Source: an uncultured Mailhella sp. (lineage in GTDB: Bacteria; Desulfobacterota; Desulfovibrionia; Desulfovibrionales; Desulfovibrionaceae). Taken from it: a stretch of 28,755 bases of DNA. Made by a program: the position numbers and the translations under genes. The stretch spans positions 1 through 28,755 of the forward strand of contig CAOMFZ010000003.1 in the NCBI GenBank assembly GCA_948482415.1, given 5' to 3'. Shown in pieces: positions 14,906-22,735 of the stretch; the stretch's first letter is position 1, and each line of letters begins with the position of its first letter. A model generated the notes under the pieces. The model did not search any database. It had not been told where the DNA came from and saw only the letters and a list, made by a program, of their open reading frames with translations.

Positions 14906-15889
14906 ATGAAAACAGCTTTTCATACAGTGTGGACTGCATGCCTTGGCATGGTTTTACTGACAATTTTTTCCTCCTGCCCTGCTTTTGCAGTCAATTTTGA
15001 GGTGCCGGACAAAGTCAGTCAGGGACGGGGTTTTTTAGTCAAAATTCAGGATACTGCGCCTTTTTCCGGAAAAATAATCTGGCGCCAAAAAGAAATTCCT
15101 TTCACTGCAAAAGAAATGACAGGCGGCTACACTGCCCATGTTTTGCTGGGAATGCCGATTGACGCAAAAAATAAGGAATTTGTCACCCTCTCTGTCAATA
15201 ATAAAAAAATAACCAAAGAAATTACTCCGCTTCCCGTGAAGTGGGTAACCCATAAACTGACAGTTGCACCCAAATATGTTGAGCCACCAAAAGAAGTGCT
15301 GGACAGACTGCAAAAAGAACGCACTGTCACCAAAAAAATTCTTGCCACAATCAGTCCCGATCCAACCTGGCAGCTTCCTTTTACCCGCCCTGTCAAAGGA
15401 ACCATCAGCGGTTCTTTTGCTGCCCGCCGTGTTTTCAATGATAAACCCCGTTCCCCCCATTTGGGCACGGACATGCGCGGAGCCATTGGCACCGACATTT
15501 TAGCCATGGCAGACGGCGTTGTGCTTCTTGCAAAGGAACATTATTATTCAGGCAATGCCGTCTGGATTGACCACGGGCAAGGCGTTATTTCCATGTATGG
15601 GCACATGTCTGAATTTGCGGTCAAAACAGGAGACACGGTCAAGCAGGGACAAAAAATCGGCAAAGTGGGCGCAACCGGCAGAGTAACAGGTCCTCATCTT
15701 CATTTAAGCTTGTATATTCAAGGTGTTGCTGTTGACGCTGTACCATTTTTCAGAACCAGCCCGCTTGAAATTATAGGCGGTCCCACCAAGGAAGAACCTC
15801 GCCCTCAGCCAAAAGGACAGCCCAATACTGCCGACAAAACAAAGAAAAAAAGCACACAAAAAACAAAAAGTACCGTAAAAACAAAATAG
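14906..15889 (+). CDS. M23-family peptidoglycan endopeptidase
   Basis: Secreted LytM/M23 metallopeptidase of 327 residues. A signal peptide ends at about AFA (residue 28). An N-terminal beta-rich domain (about 30-145) precedes the M23 domain (about 165-285). Zinc ligands are H185 and D189 (HLGTD) and H266 (HLH), with H233 (MYGHM) and H264 as catalytic residues, so it should be an active endopeptidase cutting peptidoglycan cross-links. The C-terminal 40 residues are Lys/Pro/Gln/Thr-rich and probably disordered or wall-binding. It is the first gene of a four-gene operon. The linkage to isoprenoid genes is a conserved-looking arrangement in Desulfovibrio-type genomes, as I recall. Confidence 0.92.
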   Translation: MKTAFHTVWTACLGMVLLTIFSSCPAFAVNFEVPDKVSQGRGFLVKIQDTAPFSGKIIWRQKEIPFTAKEMTGGYTAHVLLGMPIDAKNKEFVTLSVNNKKITKEITPLPVKWVTHKLTVAPKYVEPPKEVLDRLQKERTVTKKILATISPDPTWQLPFTRPVKGTISGSFAARRVFNDKPRSPHLGTDMRGAIGTDILAMADGVVLLAKEHYYSGNAVWIDHGQGVISMYGHMSEFAVKTGDTVKQGQKIGKVGATGRVTGPHLHLSLYIQGVAVDAVPFFRTSPLEIIGGPTKEEPRPQPKGQPNTADKTKKKSTQKTKSTVKTK

Positions 15890-15897
15890 AGATAATC

Positions 15898-16158
15898 ATG
15901 GCGAACGAACACAGTTTTGAACATAAAATGGACAGATTACAAGAAATTGTCAGCCTTTTGGAACAAGGCAAAGTTTCTCTTGCAGACAGTGTCAAACTCT
16001 ATAAAGAAGGGCTTGACCTCACCACCAAATGCAAAGAAGAACTGGAAAAAGCCAAACACGAAGTTAAAATTTTACAAAATGACAGCCTTGAAAATTTTGA
16101 TTCTGACATCGACCATTCCTACAATAACGCTTCTTCTGAAGAAGATACCCCTTTTTAA
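15898..16158 (+). CDS. xseB: Exodeoxyribonuclease VII small subunit
   Basis: XseB of 86 residues, which binds several-to-one to XseA in the nuclease that degrades single-stranded DNA. The conserved core is visible: SFEHKMDRLQEIVSLLEQGK (about 5-24), then SLADSVKLYKEGLDLTTKCKEELEKA, which forms the helical hairpin of the family. A Ser/Asp/Glu-rich tail follows. It starts 8 bases after the peptidase stop, and ispA starts 11 bases after its own stop. An xseB-ispA-dxs order is frequent in proteobacteria. xseA is not in this window. Confidence 0.93.
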   Translation: MANEHSFEHKMDRLQEIVSLLEQGKVSLADSVKLYKEGLDLTTKCKEELEKAKHEVKILQNDSLENFDSDIDHSYNNASSEEDTPF

Positions 16159-16169
16159 GTGAGAACGAT

Positions 16170-17201
16170 ATGCAGCATCTTCAAAATCTTTTCCTCGAAA
16201 ATTTTGCTATTCCCAAAGAGTATACGCTTCTTTTTGAGCAAATTCATCTGCTTGGCATGCAGGACAAACAGGAAGAATTTAATACACTTCACAAGCAATT
16301 AATGAAACAGCGTATACAGGCTGTTGAAAAAGCCCTTGGAAGCATTTTACAGGACGCGGAAATTCCTCCCCGTCTTTCCGAAGCCATGCGCTACAGTCTG
16401 CTTGCCGGCGGCAAACGCCTGCGCCCAACCCTTTGCCTGTCCATGGCAAAGCTGTGCTCCCATGCCAGAAGAGATAAAAATTTATGGGTATTGGCTATGC
16501 CCTTTGCCATTGCCCTTGAGATGATACACACCTATTCCCTTATCCATGACGACTTGCCTGCCATGGATAATGATGACCTTAGACGCGGCAAGCCCACCTG
16601 CCATAAAGCTTTTGACGAAGCAACCGCCATTTTGGCAGGGGACGGGCTGCTTACTGACGCATTTTATTTCATGACAGACTGCAATCTGCCTGCACAAAAT
16701 ATCTTACAAGGCATACAGCTTATTGCCAAAGCTGTGGGATCAGAAGGCATGGTCGGCGGACAAATGCTGGATATGGAAGCAGAACAGCGCACCCTTAATC
16801 TCGATGAACTCTGCATTTTGAATGCAAAGAAAACAGGTGCTCTTCTGCAGTGTGCCTGCCTTTCCGGCGCAAGTCTTGTGGGCGCAACAGACACCATGAA
16901 AAAATATATCAAAGAATACGGCACCAATATGGGCATTGCTTTCCAGATTATTGACGATGTGCTTGATGTTATCGGCGATACTGCCCTGCTTGGCAAAAAT
17001 ACAGGCAGTGACGCAGCCAACCAAAAATCCACATGGGTTTCTTTAATCGGCATTGAAGAAAGCAGGAAAAAAGCCGTGGAATACTGCAATGACGCAAACA
17101 AAGCTTTGCAGGAACTTGCCCAAAGCGAGCCCTTGCTTGATAAAGGCGAACAATACTTTTTACAGAAAACAACCAGTGATATGGCATATAGAGTTTACTA
17201 A
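16170..17201 (+). CDS. ispA: Polyprenyl (farnesyl/geranylgeranyl) diphosphate synthase
   Basis: Trans-prenyltransferase that condenses isopentenyl diphosphate onto allylic diphosphates to make farnesyl or longer diphosphates. The first Asp-rich motif DDLPAMDNDDLRRGKPT lies at 127-143, the second DDVLDVIGD at 262-270, and the GGKRLRP substrate-binding motif at 80-86. The 343-residue length exceeds the typical ~300 because of about 45 N-terminal residues before the usual start region (near MKQRIQAVEKALG). A shorter start there would lack a clear ribosome-binding site. The stop overlaps the dxs start as TAATG. Product length cannot be decided by eye. IspA is the likely assignment from context. 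Confidence 0.9.
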   Translation: MQHLQNLFLENFAIPKEYTLLFEQIHLLGMQDKQEEFNTLHKQLMKQRIQAVEKALGSILQDAEIPPRLSEAMRYSLLAGGKRLRPTLCLSMAKLCSHARRDKNLWVLAMPFAIALEMIHTYSLIHDDLPAMDNDDLRRGKPTCHKAFDEATAILAGDGLLTDAFYFMTDCNLPAQNILQGIQLIAKAVGSEGMVGGQMLDMEAEQRTLNLDELCILNAKKTGALLQCACLSGASLVGATDTMKKYIKEYGTNMGIAFQIIDDVLDVIGDTALLGKNTGSDAANQKSTWVSLIGIEESRKKAVEYCNDANKALQELAQSEPLLDKGEQYFLQKTTSDMAYRVY

Positions 17202-19126
17202 TGACAGACTTTACGCTTCCAAAATCTCTTCAGGACAAAAACCTGCCCCACAGTATCAAGGATATGAACCTTGAAGAAAAAGAACAATTAGCTTGTGATA
17301 TCAGGCAAACCATTATCCAGGTCGTTGCAAAAAACGGCGGGCATTTGGCGCCGTCCCTCGGCGTGGTGGAGCTGACCATTGCGCTGCTCACGGTTTTTGA
17401 TGCGTCCGCTGACCACATTATCTGGGACGTTGGACATCAAAGTTATCCTTGGAAACTGCTGACAAAACGGGCTGAAAAATTCCATACCTTACGCCAGCTT
17501 CACGGTCTTGCAGGTTTCCCCAAAATCAGCGAAAGCCCTGAATTTGACCGTTTTGTGGGCGGACATGCCTCTGTCAGCATTTCTGCCGGACTTGGCATGG
17601 CAATGGCACGGGATTTAAACGGTACCCATGAAAATGTTATTGCTGTGATCGGCGACGGCGCACTGACCGGCGGCATGGCATTTGAAGCGCTCAATCAGGC
17701 AGGTGCCCTCAATAAACGCATGATTGTCGTCCTCAATGAAAACGGCATGTCTATTTCCAATAATGTCGGTGCGTTATCTCAATTTTTGAGCCGCAACCTT
17801 GCCCATAAAAATTTTCTGACATTCAAAGAAGTCACGGGCGAACTTTTAAAACGCATCCCAAAAATCGGCGATACCCTCTATAATATTGCGGATAAAGGCG
17901 AAAAAAGCTTCAAAACATTCTTTACGCAGGGCATGATTTTTGAGGCGCTTGGCTTCAACTACATCGGACCCATTGACGGCAATAATCTGGAAGAACTTAT
18001 CCGCCACCTTGAAATTGCCAAAGAAGCGGAAAAGCCCATTTTACTGCATATCCGCACCAAGAAAGGGCTCGGCTATCCTCCTGCCGAAAACAACCCCTCC
18101 CGCTTCCACCGTGTTCCCGGCTTTGAGCCCGAAACAGGGCTTGTGCCAACGCCTAAAATCAACGCGGAACAAGGTCCGGGCTTTACAAAAATTTTCGGGA
18201 AGTCCCTGTGTCAGCTTGCCGGCGAAGACAAAAAAATTGTGGCTATTTGTGCAGCCATGCCGGACGGCACAGGACTTGGCGAATTTCGTTCCCGCTTCCC
18301 TGACCGTTTCATCGATGTGGGTATTTGCGAAGAACACGCTGTCACTTTTGCCGCAGGCATGGCAACACGCGGACTTAAACCTGTTGTGTGCATTTATTCC
18401 ACCTTTTTGCAGCGTGCCTATGACCAGCTTATCCATGATGTCTGCCTGCAAAATCTTCCTGTGGTTTTCTGCCTTGACAGGTCCGGGCTTGTGGGCGAAG
18501 ACGGCGCCAGCCACCACGGCGTTTTTGACTTAACCTATCTGCGCTCCATTCCGCACATGCATGTTCTTGCGCCCCGTGATGAAAGTGATTTGCCTGACTG
18601 CCTGTACACGGCGTTAAAGTTGGGTGCGCCTTGTGCTATCCGCTATCCTGCCATGCCTACCCATGCCAAAATTGCCGAACACACCGAATACAAAGTTCTT
18701 GAAGTGGGCAGAGGTGAAATGCTCATTGAAGCAGAACAAAAAGATGTCTGCGTTGTGGCAGTAGGACACAGAGTACATGCCTGCAGAGAAGCAATCAAAA
18801 ATCTTGACTGTAACAATATCAGCCTGTTTGACGCACGCTGGGTAAGTCCTGTTCCCAAACAGCAGTTAGCAGAATTAGTGCAGGAATATAAAGGACTTAT
18901 TTTTGTTGAGGAAAACTGCCGCGCCGGCGGATTTTCTTCTGCCTGCCTTGAATTTTTTGTTGATACGGAACTGCTCGGACATTGCAAAATTCTGCGTCTT
19001 GGCATTCCTGACGAAGATTTTGCCGAACACGGTCCTGTTGAAGAACTGCGTAAAATTTACGGGCTTGATGCTGAAAGTCTTTCCAAGCAGTTTGCAGAAT
19101 TTGCCAATATGACGGCAAACGGTTAA
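17201..19126 (+). CDS. dxs: 1-deoxy-D-xylulose-5-phosphate synthase
   Basis: First enzyme of the MEP isoprenoid pathway: pyruvate plus glyceraldehyde-3-phosphate give DXP, with thiamine diphosphate. The 641-residue length matches. Family motifs include the NGGHLAPSLGVVELTIAL region with H48, WDVGHQSYPWKLLT (75-88), the thiamine motif GDGALTGG (151-158), the catalytic Glu region DVGICEEHAVTFAAGMA and the C-terminal transketolase-like domain (GHRVHACREA). It overlaps ispA by one base (TAATG), so precursor supply and elongation are coupled. A terminator-like hairpin follows at 19168-19199. Confidence 0.96.
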   Translation: MTDFTLPKSLQDKNLPHSIKDMNLEEKEQLACDIRQTIIQVVAKNGGHLAPSLGVVELTIALLTVFDASADHIIWDVGHQSYPWKLLTKRAEKFHTLRQLHGLAGFPKISESPEFDRFVGGHASVSISAGLGMAMARDLNGTHENVIAVIGDGALTGGMAFEALNQAGALNKRMIVVLNENGMSISNNVGALSQFLSRNLAHKNFLTFKEVTGELLKRIPKIGDTLYNIADKGEKSFKTFFTQGMIFEALGFNYIGPIDGNNLEELIRHLEIAKEAEKPILLHIRTKKGLGYPPAENNPSRFHRVPGFEPETGLVPTPKINAEQGPGFTKIFGKSLCQLAGEDKKIVAICAAMPDGTGLGEFRSRFPDRFIDVGICEEHAVTFAAGMATRGLKPVVCIYSTFLQRAYDQLIHDVCLQNLPVVFCLDRSGLVGEDGASHHGVFDLTYLRSIPHMHVLAPRDESDLPDCLYTALKLGAPCAIRYPAMPTHAKIAEHTEYKVLEVGRGEMLIEAEQKDVCVVAVGHRVHACREAIKNLDCNNISLFDARWVSPVPKQQLAELVQEYKGLIFVEENCRAGGFSSACLEFFVDTELLGHCKILRLGIPDEDFAEHGPVEELRKIYGLDAESLSKQFAEFANMTANG

Positions 19127-19137
19127 CCGAACGCGGC

Positions 19138-19166
19138 AAGACAACAATAATCTCAATACATATAAA
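19138..19166 (+). promoter_or_regulatory. Weak candidate promoter ahead of the TerB cassette
   Basis: AAGACA (19138-19143) and TATAAA (19161-19166) are spaced by 17 bases. It is directly followed by a terminator-like hairpin, so any transcript from here would have to pass that structure. This makes it uncertain, and read-through from dxs is the alternative source for the cassette. Confidence 0.3.
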
Positions 19167-19167
19167 T

Positions 19168-19199
19168 AGCTATCAACATATAACGATAGCTGTTTTTTT
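19168..19199 (+). terminator. Terminator or attenuator between dxs and the TerB cassette
   Basis: AGCTATC (19168-19174) pairs with GATAGCT (19185-19191) around a 10-base loop, and a run of seven T residues follows (19193-19199). It lies 42 bases after the dxs stop and 47 bases before the TerB-family start. Confidence 0.7.
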
Positions 19200-19246
19200 A
19201 TCATACAGCAGTATTTGCAGGACAATTTTTAATCAGGAGTATGACA

Positions 19247-21385
19247 ATGGTTTATCTCATTCTTCTTATCATGCTGTTTTTTGTTTTTTATATTATTTTT
19301 TCCAGACGTACTCCTCAAAAAAATACCGCTTTCAAAAATAATGCAGATCCCAGGCTGCAATTTCATGCAAAAAATACTTCCATTCAGCTATTTGGGCATA
19401 CTATCAAGAATTCCCTGTTTTATACCTGTACTGCCTACTCAGAACTTCCCTTTGCTGTCAATACCGGCATAACGCCGGTTTTTGATGCTCTCCCCTCTGA
19501 CAGCTTAGGCTATTATCCCAACTATTCTATCCTGAATAAAGTTCAGCAGGGCTTCTATATTAAATGGCTGGCAGACGGAAAGCCCTTTATTGCAGATTTA
19601 GGATATGCATACCTGTATTATTATGGCTTGGAATACAGAGCTCTCATTGAAAAGCAGGATTTGAAAGACGTTCTCTTTGAAGTGATAGACTTAGTTAATA
19701 AATTCAAACAGTTAAAATATGCTTACAGTTTGATACCCTATTTAATTCTGTCCATAAAAAATTTTTCAGCAGAGGAAAAAAGTATTCTTGTCAAATTTCT
19801 GCTGGCAAATAAACAACGCTATGCACATAATTCCGCCTGTCATGCGATTATGAAAAATTTATCCCCGGCAGAGCAATCTCACATCAAATTTTCCCTGCCG
19901 CAAGTTCTGGATACAGTTCTCTACAGCAAATTAAACGAAAGAAAAAAAGAACTGCTTGCCTATTACCTTGACTGCCTTCAAGAGCAGCTGAATGACACGG
20001 AACTGTATGCCGCAAAAAAGCGCACCTGCCGTTATGATATCGCCATGAAACTGCATAACTCAAGGTATGCTGCCAATTATATAATAGAATATGACGGCGC
20101 CGCACCTGGGATAAAACTCCGGAATATGCTGAAACAGGCAGTTAAAACGCTGTCTGAAACAAAACAGTCCATTAAAAAATTTGATAATTCTGACGGTGCC
20201 TTATCAGAAATTGAAAAATTGGTCTGCCTGCCTGCGCCATTAAGAAAAAAAATAAATCCCAAAACAGCCAACATTCATTTTGAAGACAAAACAATCAGCA
20301 GTATTGAAACCATTGCGGAAAAATTAGGTTTTAAACCGGAAGACAAAATCACGCTGCAGCAATCCTGTTTCATTGCAGATGCCTGTGAAGCACTGGGCTA
20401 TGATATCGAACCAAGTGCCTCTCTTACGAAAAAAAGTTATAAAAAAGATACGGAAGTCATAGTATATAAAAGCCCGTATACAGGGCAGGAACTTTCACAA
20501 AATTACCCCGCTGCGGCACTTTTTACAGACCTTGGCTTGAAAATCGCTTTGGAAGACAATGAGGTTTTGCCGTCAGAACTGTCCGCTCTTGATAGTTACA
20601 TACAGAAAGAATTTAATTTATCCCCTGCCGAACACTACCGTTTGCAGCAGCGGGAAGCATTAAGTATTCATACCGGACAAACAGGCTCCGCTGACGCAAT
20701 CAAAAAACTTATTAAAACATTGACTGAAAGCGGCAGAAAAACCATTGCCAAATTCATTATTTCCATTGCCAAAGCTGACGGCATTATCAAACATGATGAA
20801 TTGAAAAGCCTGCAAAAATGCTTTAAACAGCTTGGTCTTTCCGAGGAAGATTTAAACTCAAGCCTCTCTGAACTTGCCGATAACACGGCTGAAAATATTA
20901 TCATTGAAAAAGTAAGCCATCAAAAAGAAAAAGGGACTAGAGCGCCGGCACGCCCTGACTATACTGTCCCCATTGAATTGAAAATAGATCCGAAAAGACT
21001 GGAAGCAATTAAAATCAATACCTCAGAAATTCATACCGTGCTGGAAGAAATTTTTACTGAAGAACAGAAAGAACAAAAAGACCAAAGCGAACCTCTGGCA
21101 GAAGCGGAAGAAAATATGACGGAAAGCATGGCGCAAGAAGAAAATAACGGGGCTGAAACAGAAAATCTGCTGCCCGATATTATAACCCGTATTCTTGAAA
21201 AAGAAAGCTGGAGTCGTGAAGAACTGTTGAATATTATTCAAAATACAGGTAAGATGTTAGCAAGTACCATTGATGAAATAAATGCATGGTCTGAAGAAAA
21301 GTATGGAGATTTTCTCATTGAAGAAGAGGACTCCCTCTATCTTGTCAATGAAGATGTTGCCGAATTAATAAAAAATGGGGAATAA
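19247..21385 (+). CDS. Membrane-anchored TerB_N/TerB/TerB_C multidomain protein
   Basis: First gene of the accessory cassette, about 712 residues. An N-terminal transmembrane anchor (MVYLILLIMLFFVFYIIF) is followed by a TerB_N-type region whose hallmark lies near residues 88-132 (YYPNYS, a WLADGKPF segment, then GYAYLYYYGLEYR). A long helical middle follows. A TerB-like helical domain (about 480-540) contains KFIISIAKADGIIKHDELKSL, with the acidic Asp-Gly and Glu positions typical of TerB metal sites. A TerB_C-like region at the C-terminus ends with the INAWSEEKYGDFLIEEEDSL segment. TerB-family proteins occur in Ter stress systems and near defence genes. A direct role in tellurite resistance is not implied. 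I chose the second ATG because AGGAG is 7 bases from it and only 1 from the first. The domain calls are by eye. Confidence 0.75.
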   Translation: MVYLILLIMLFFVFYIIFSRRTPQKNTAFKNNADPRLQFHAKNTSIQLFGHTIKNSLFYTCTAYSELPFAVNTGITPVFDALPSDSLGYYPNYSILNKVQQGFYIKWLADGKPFIADLGYAYLYYYGLEYRALIEKQDLKDVLFEVIDLVNKFKQLKYAYSLIPYLILSIKNFSAEEKSILVKFLLANKQRYAHNSACHAIMKNLSPAEQSHIKFSLPQVLDTVLYSKLNERKKELLAYYLDCLQEQLNDTELYAAKKRTCRYDIAMKLHNSRYAANYIIEYDGAAPGIKLRNMLKQAVKTLSETKQSIKKFDNSDGALSEIEKLVCLPAPLRKKINPKTANIHFEDKTISSIETIAEKLGFKPEDKITLQQSCFIADACEALGYDIEPSASLTKKSYKKDTEVIVYKSPYTGQELSQNYPAAALFTDLGLKIALEDNEVLPSELSALDSYIQKEFNLSPAEHYRLQQREALSIHTGQTGSADAIKKLIKTLTESGRKTIAKFIISIAKADGIIKHDELKSLQKCFKQLGLSEEDLNSSLSELADNTAENIIIEKVSHQKEKGTRAPARPDYTVPIELKIDPKRLEAIKINTSEIHTVLEEIFTEEQKEQKDQSEPLAEAEENMTESMAQEENNGAETENLLPDIITRILEKESWSREELLNIIQNTGKMLASTIDEINAWSEEKYGDFLIEEEDSLYLVNEDVAELIKNGE

Positions 21386-21387
21386 GT

Positions 21388-22686
21388 ATGGCAAAAATCA
21401 AAATTAAAGCAAAAGAAAAAAATGCAATTATCGAATCTCTGAAAGCGGGCTTAGTTCCCAAAATCGGTTTGCAGCATATTCAGGTTGGCAGAGCGGACGA
21501 ACTCAAAGAAATCATAAAGGACTATGCATTAATTGCTGACGGCGGCGCCAAAATACGCTTTATTATCGGTGACTACGGCTGCGGCAAAACTTTTTTTCTT
21601 ACCTTGTCCAAGCTGATAGCCCATGAAAAAAATTTAGTCGTGCTCTCTGCCGATATTACCACAGAAAAGGTTCTGTGTTCTTCCAGCGGCAAATCCAAAA
21701 AATTATTCTCCGAATTAATCGCCAATATGTCCACCAAAACAAAACCTGACGGCGGAGCACTGCGCACAATCATTGAAAAATGGGCTTCAAAAATTTTGCA
21801 GGACGGTGAAAACGGGGAACACATTGACGAAAAAAGCATTTACAGCAAACTGCTCCCCTTGGAAAAATATGTTGCCTGCTATGATTTTTCAAAGGTTTTG
21901 ACAACGTATATCAATGCCTATCAGGAAGATGACGAAATAAAAATGTCCCAGGCTCTCAAATGGCTGCGGGCTGAATATGCCACAAAAACCGATGCCAAGA
22001 CTGACCTCGGTGTACGGACTATCATTGATGATAATAATTTTTATGAATATCTGAAATTATTTGCAGGTTTTGTGCGCCTGGCAGGCTATGCGGGCTTGAT
22101 TGTGAATATTGACGAACTCGCAGTGCTGGCACGGCTCCAATCCGCCACCAGAAACAAAAACTTTGAACGAATTTTGAATATTATCAATGACTCCATGCAG
22201 GGCGCAGCGGAATATCTTGGATTTTTATTCGGCGGCACGCCTGAATTTTTGGAAGATAAATACAGAGGCATGTACAGTTATAAGGCACTTGAAACCCGCC
22301 TTGCCGACAACCCTTTTGCCAAAGAGGGGCTCAGAGATTTAACGGGACCGGTTATACGGCTGGAAAACCTGTCTCAGGAAGAACTTTATATATTGTTTTT
22401 GAATATCAGAAATGTTTTTGCCGAATACGACGAAACAAAATATTTAGTTACAGAAAAGGATATTCAGGTATTCATGCAGTGGCTGATGAACAGACTGGGC
22501 GCAAAATCTTTCCTTTCCCCAAGGGAATCAAACAAAGCCTTTATCGGTCTCTTGACACAGCTTGAAAATTACCCTGACACCAATATCAGCACCTATCTTT
22601 CCGGTATACAAATTCAGGAAGATAAAGAGCCAAAGGCGCCGGATAATGATGACGATGAACTGGTATCACTCACATTAGGTGAATAA
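21388..22686 (+). CDS. DUF2791/BrxD-like P-loop ATPase
   Basis: P-loop ATPase of 432 residues resembling the DUF2791 family, which includes BrxD of type 2 BREX. The N-terminal GLVPKIGLQHIQVGRADEL (about 21-39) is typical. Walker A GDYGCGKT is at 61-68 and Walker B LIVNIDE at 237-243, with a following sensor-like FLFGGTPEFLED (about 279-290) and an RLADNPF stretch resembling an arginine-finger region. These are signs of an ORC/STAND-like AAA+ fold. The C-terminal tail is acidic. It starts 2 bases after the TerB-family stop, with GGGGA as ribosome-binding site, so the two are co-translated. It is expected to power or gate the helicase encoded next. DNA binding is inferred. Confidence 0.8.
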   Translation: MAKIKIKAKEKNAIIESLKAGLVPKIGLQHIQVGRADELKEIIKDYALIADGGAKIRFIIGDYGCGKTFFLTLSKLIAHEKNLVVLSADITTEKVLCSSSGKSKKLFSELIANMSTKTKPDGGALRTIIEKWASKILQDGENGEHIDEKSIYSKLLPLEKYVACYDFSKVLTTYINAYQEDDEIKMSQALKWLRAEYATKTDAKTDLGVRTIIDDNNFYEYLKLFAGFVRLAGYAGLIVNIDELAVLARLQSATRNKNFERILNIINDSMQGAAEYLGFLFGGTPEFLEDKYRGMYSYKALETRLADNPFAKEGLRDLTGPVIRLENLSQEELYILFLNIRNVFAEYDETKYLVTEKDIQVFMQWLMNRLGAKSFLSPRESNKAFIGLLTQLENYPDTNISTYLSGIQIQEDKEPKAPDNDDDELVSLTLGE

Positions 22687-22735
22687 TGAAAACCGACGCG
22701 TAACGGAAACTGACGAATAATGGAAGCCTTTGATT
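22681..22735 (+). repeat. 17-bp tandem repeats at the ATPase/helicase junction
   Basis: The 8-mer GAATAATG occurs at 22681-22688 (ATPase stop overlapping an ATG) and again at 22715-22722 (helicase start), 34 bases apart. The three units beginning AATG (22685), AACG (22702) and AATG (22719) share an AA.G.AA.C pattern with a 17-base period. The first ATG opens only a five-codon frame, MKTDA. The pattern suggests that an ancestral TAATG stop/start overlap was expanded by tandem duplication. Confidence 0.5.

Noticed and set aside
19247..21385. Tellurite resistance gene
   Set aside because: TerB domains occur widely outside tellurite operons, and no TerC, TerD, TerE or TerZ gene is nearby.
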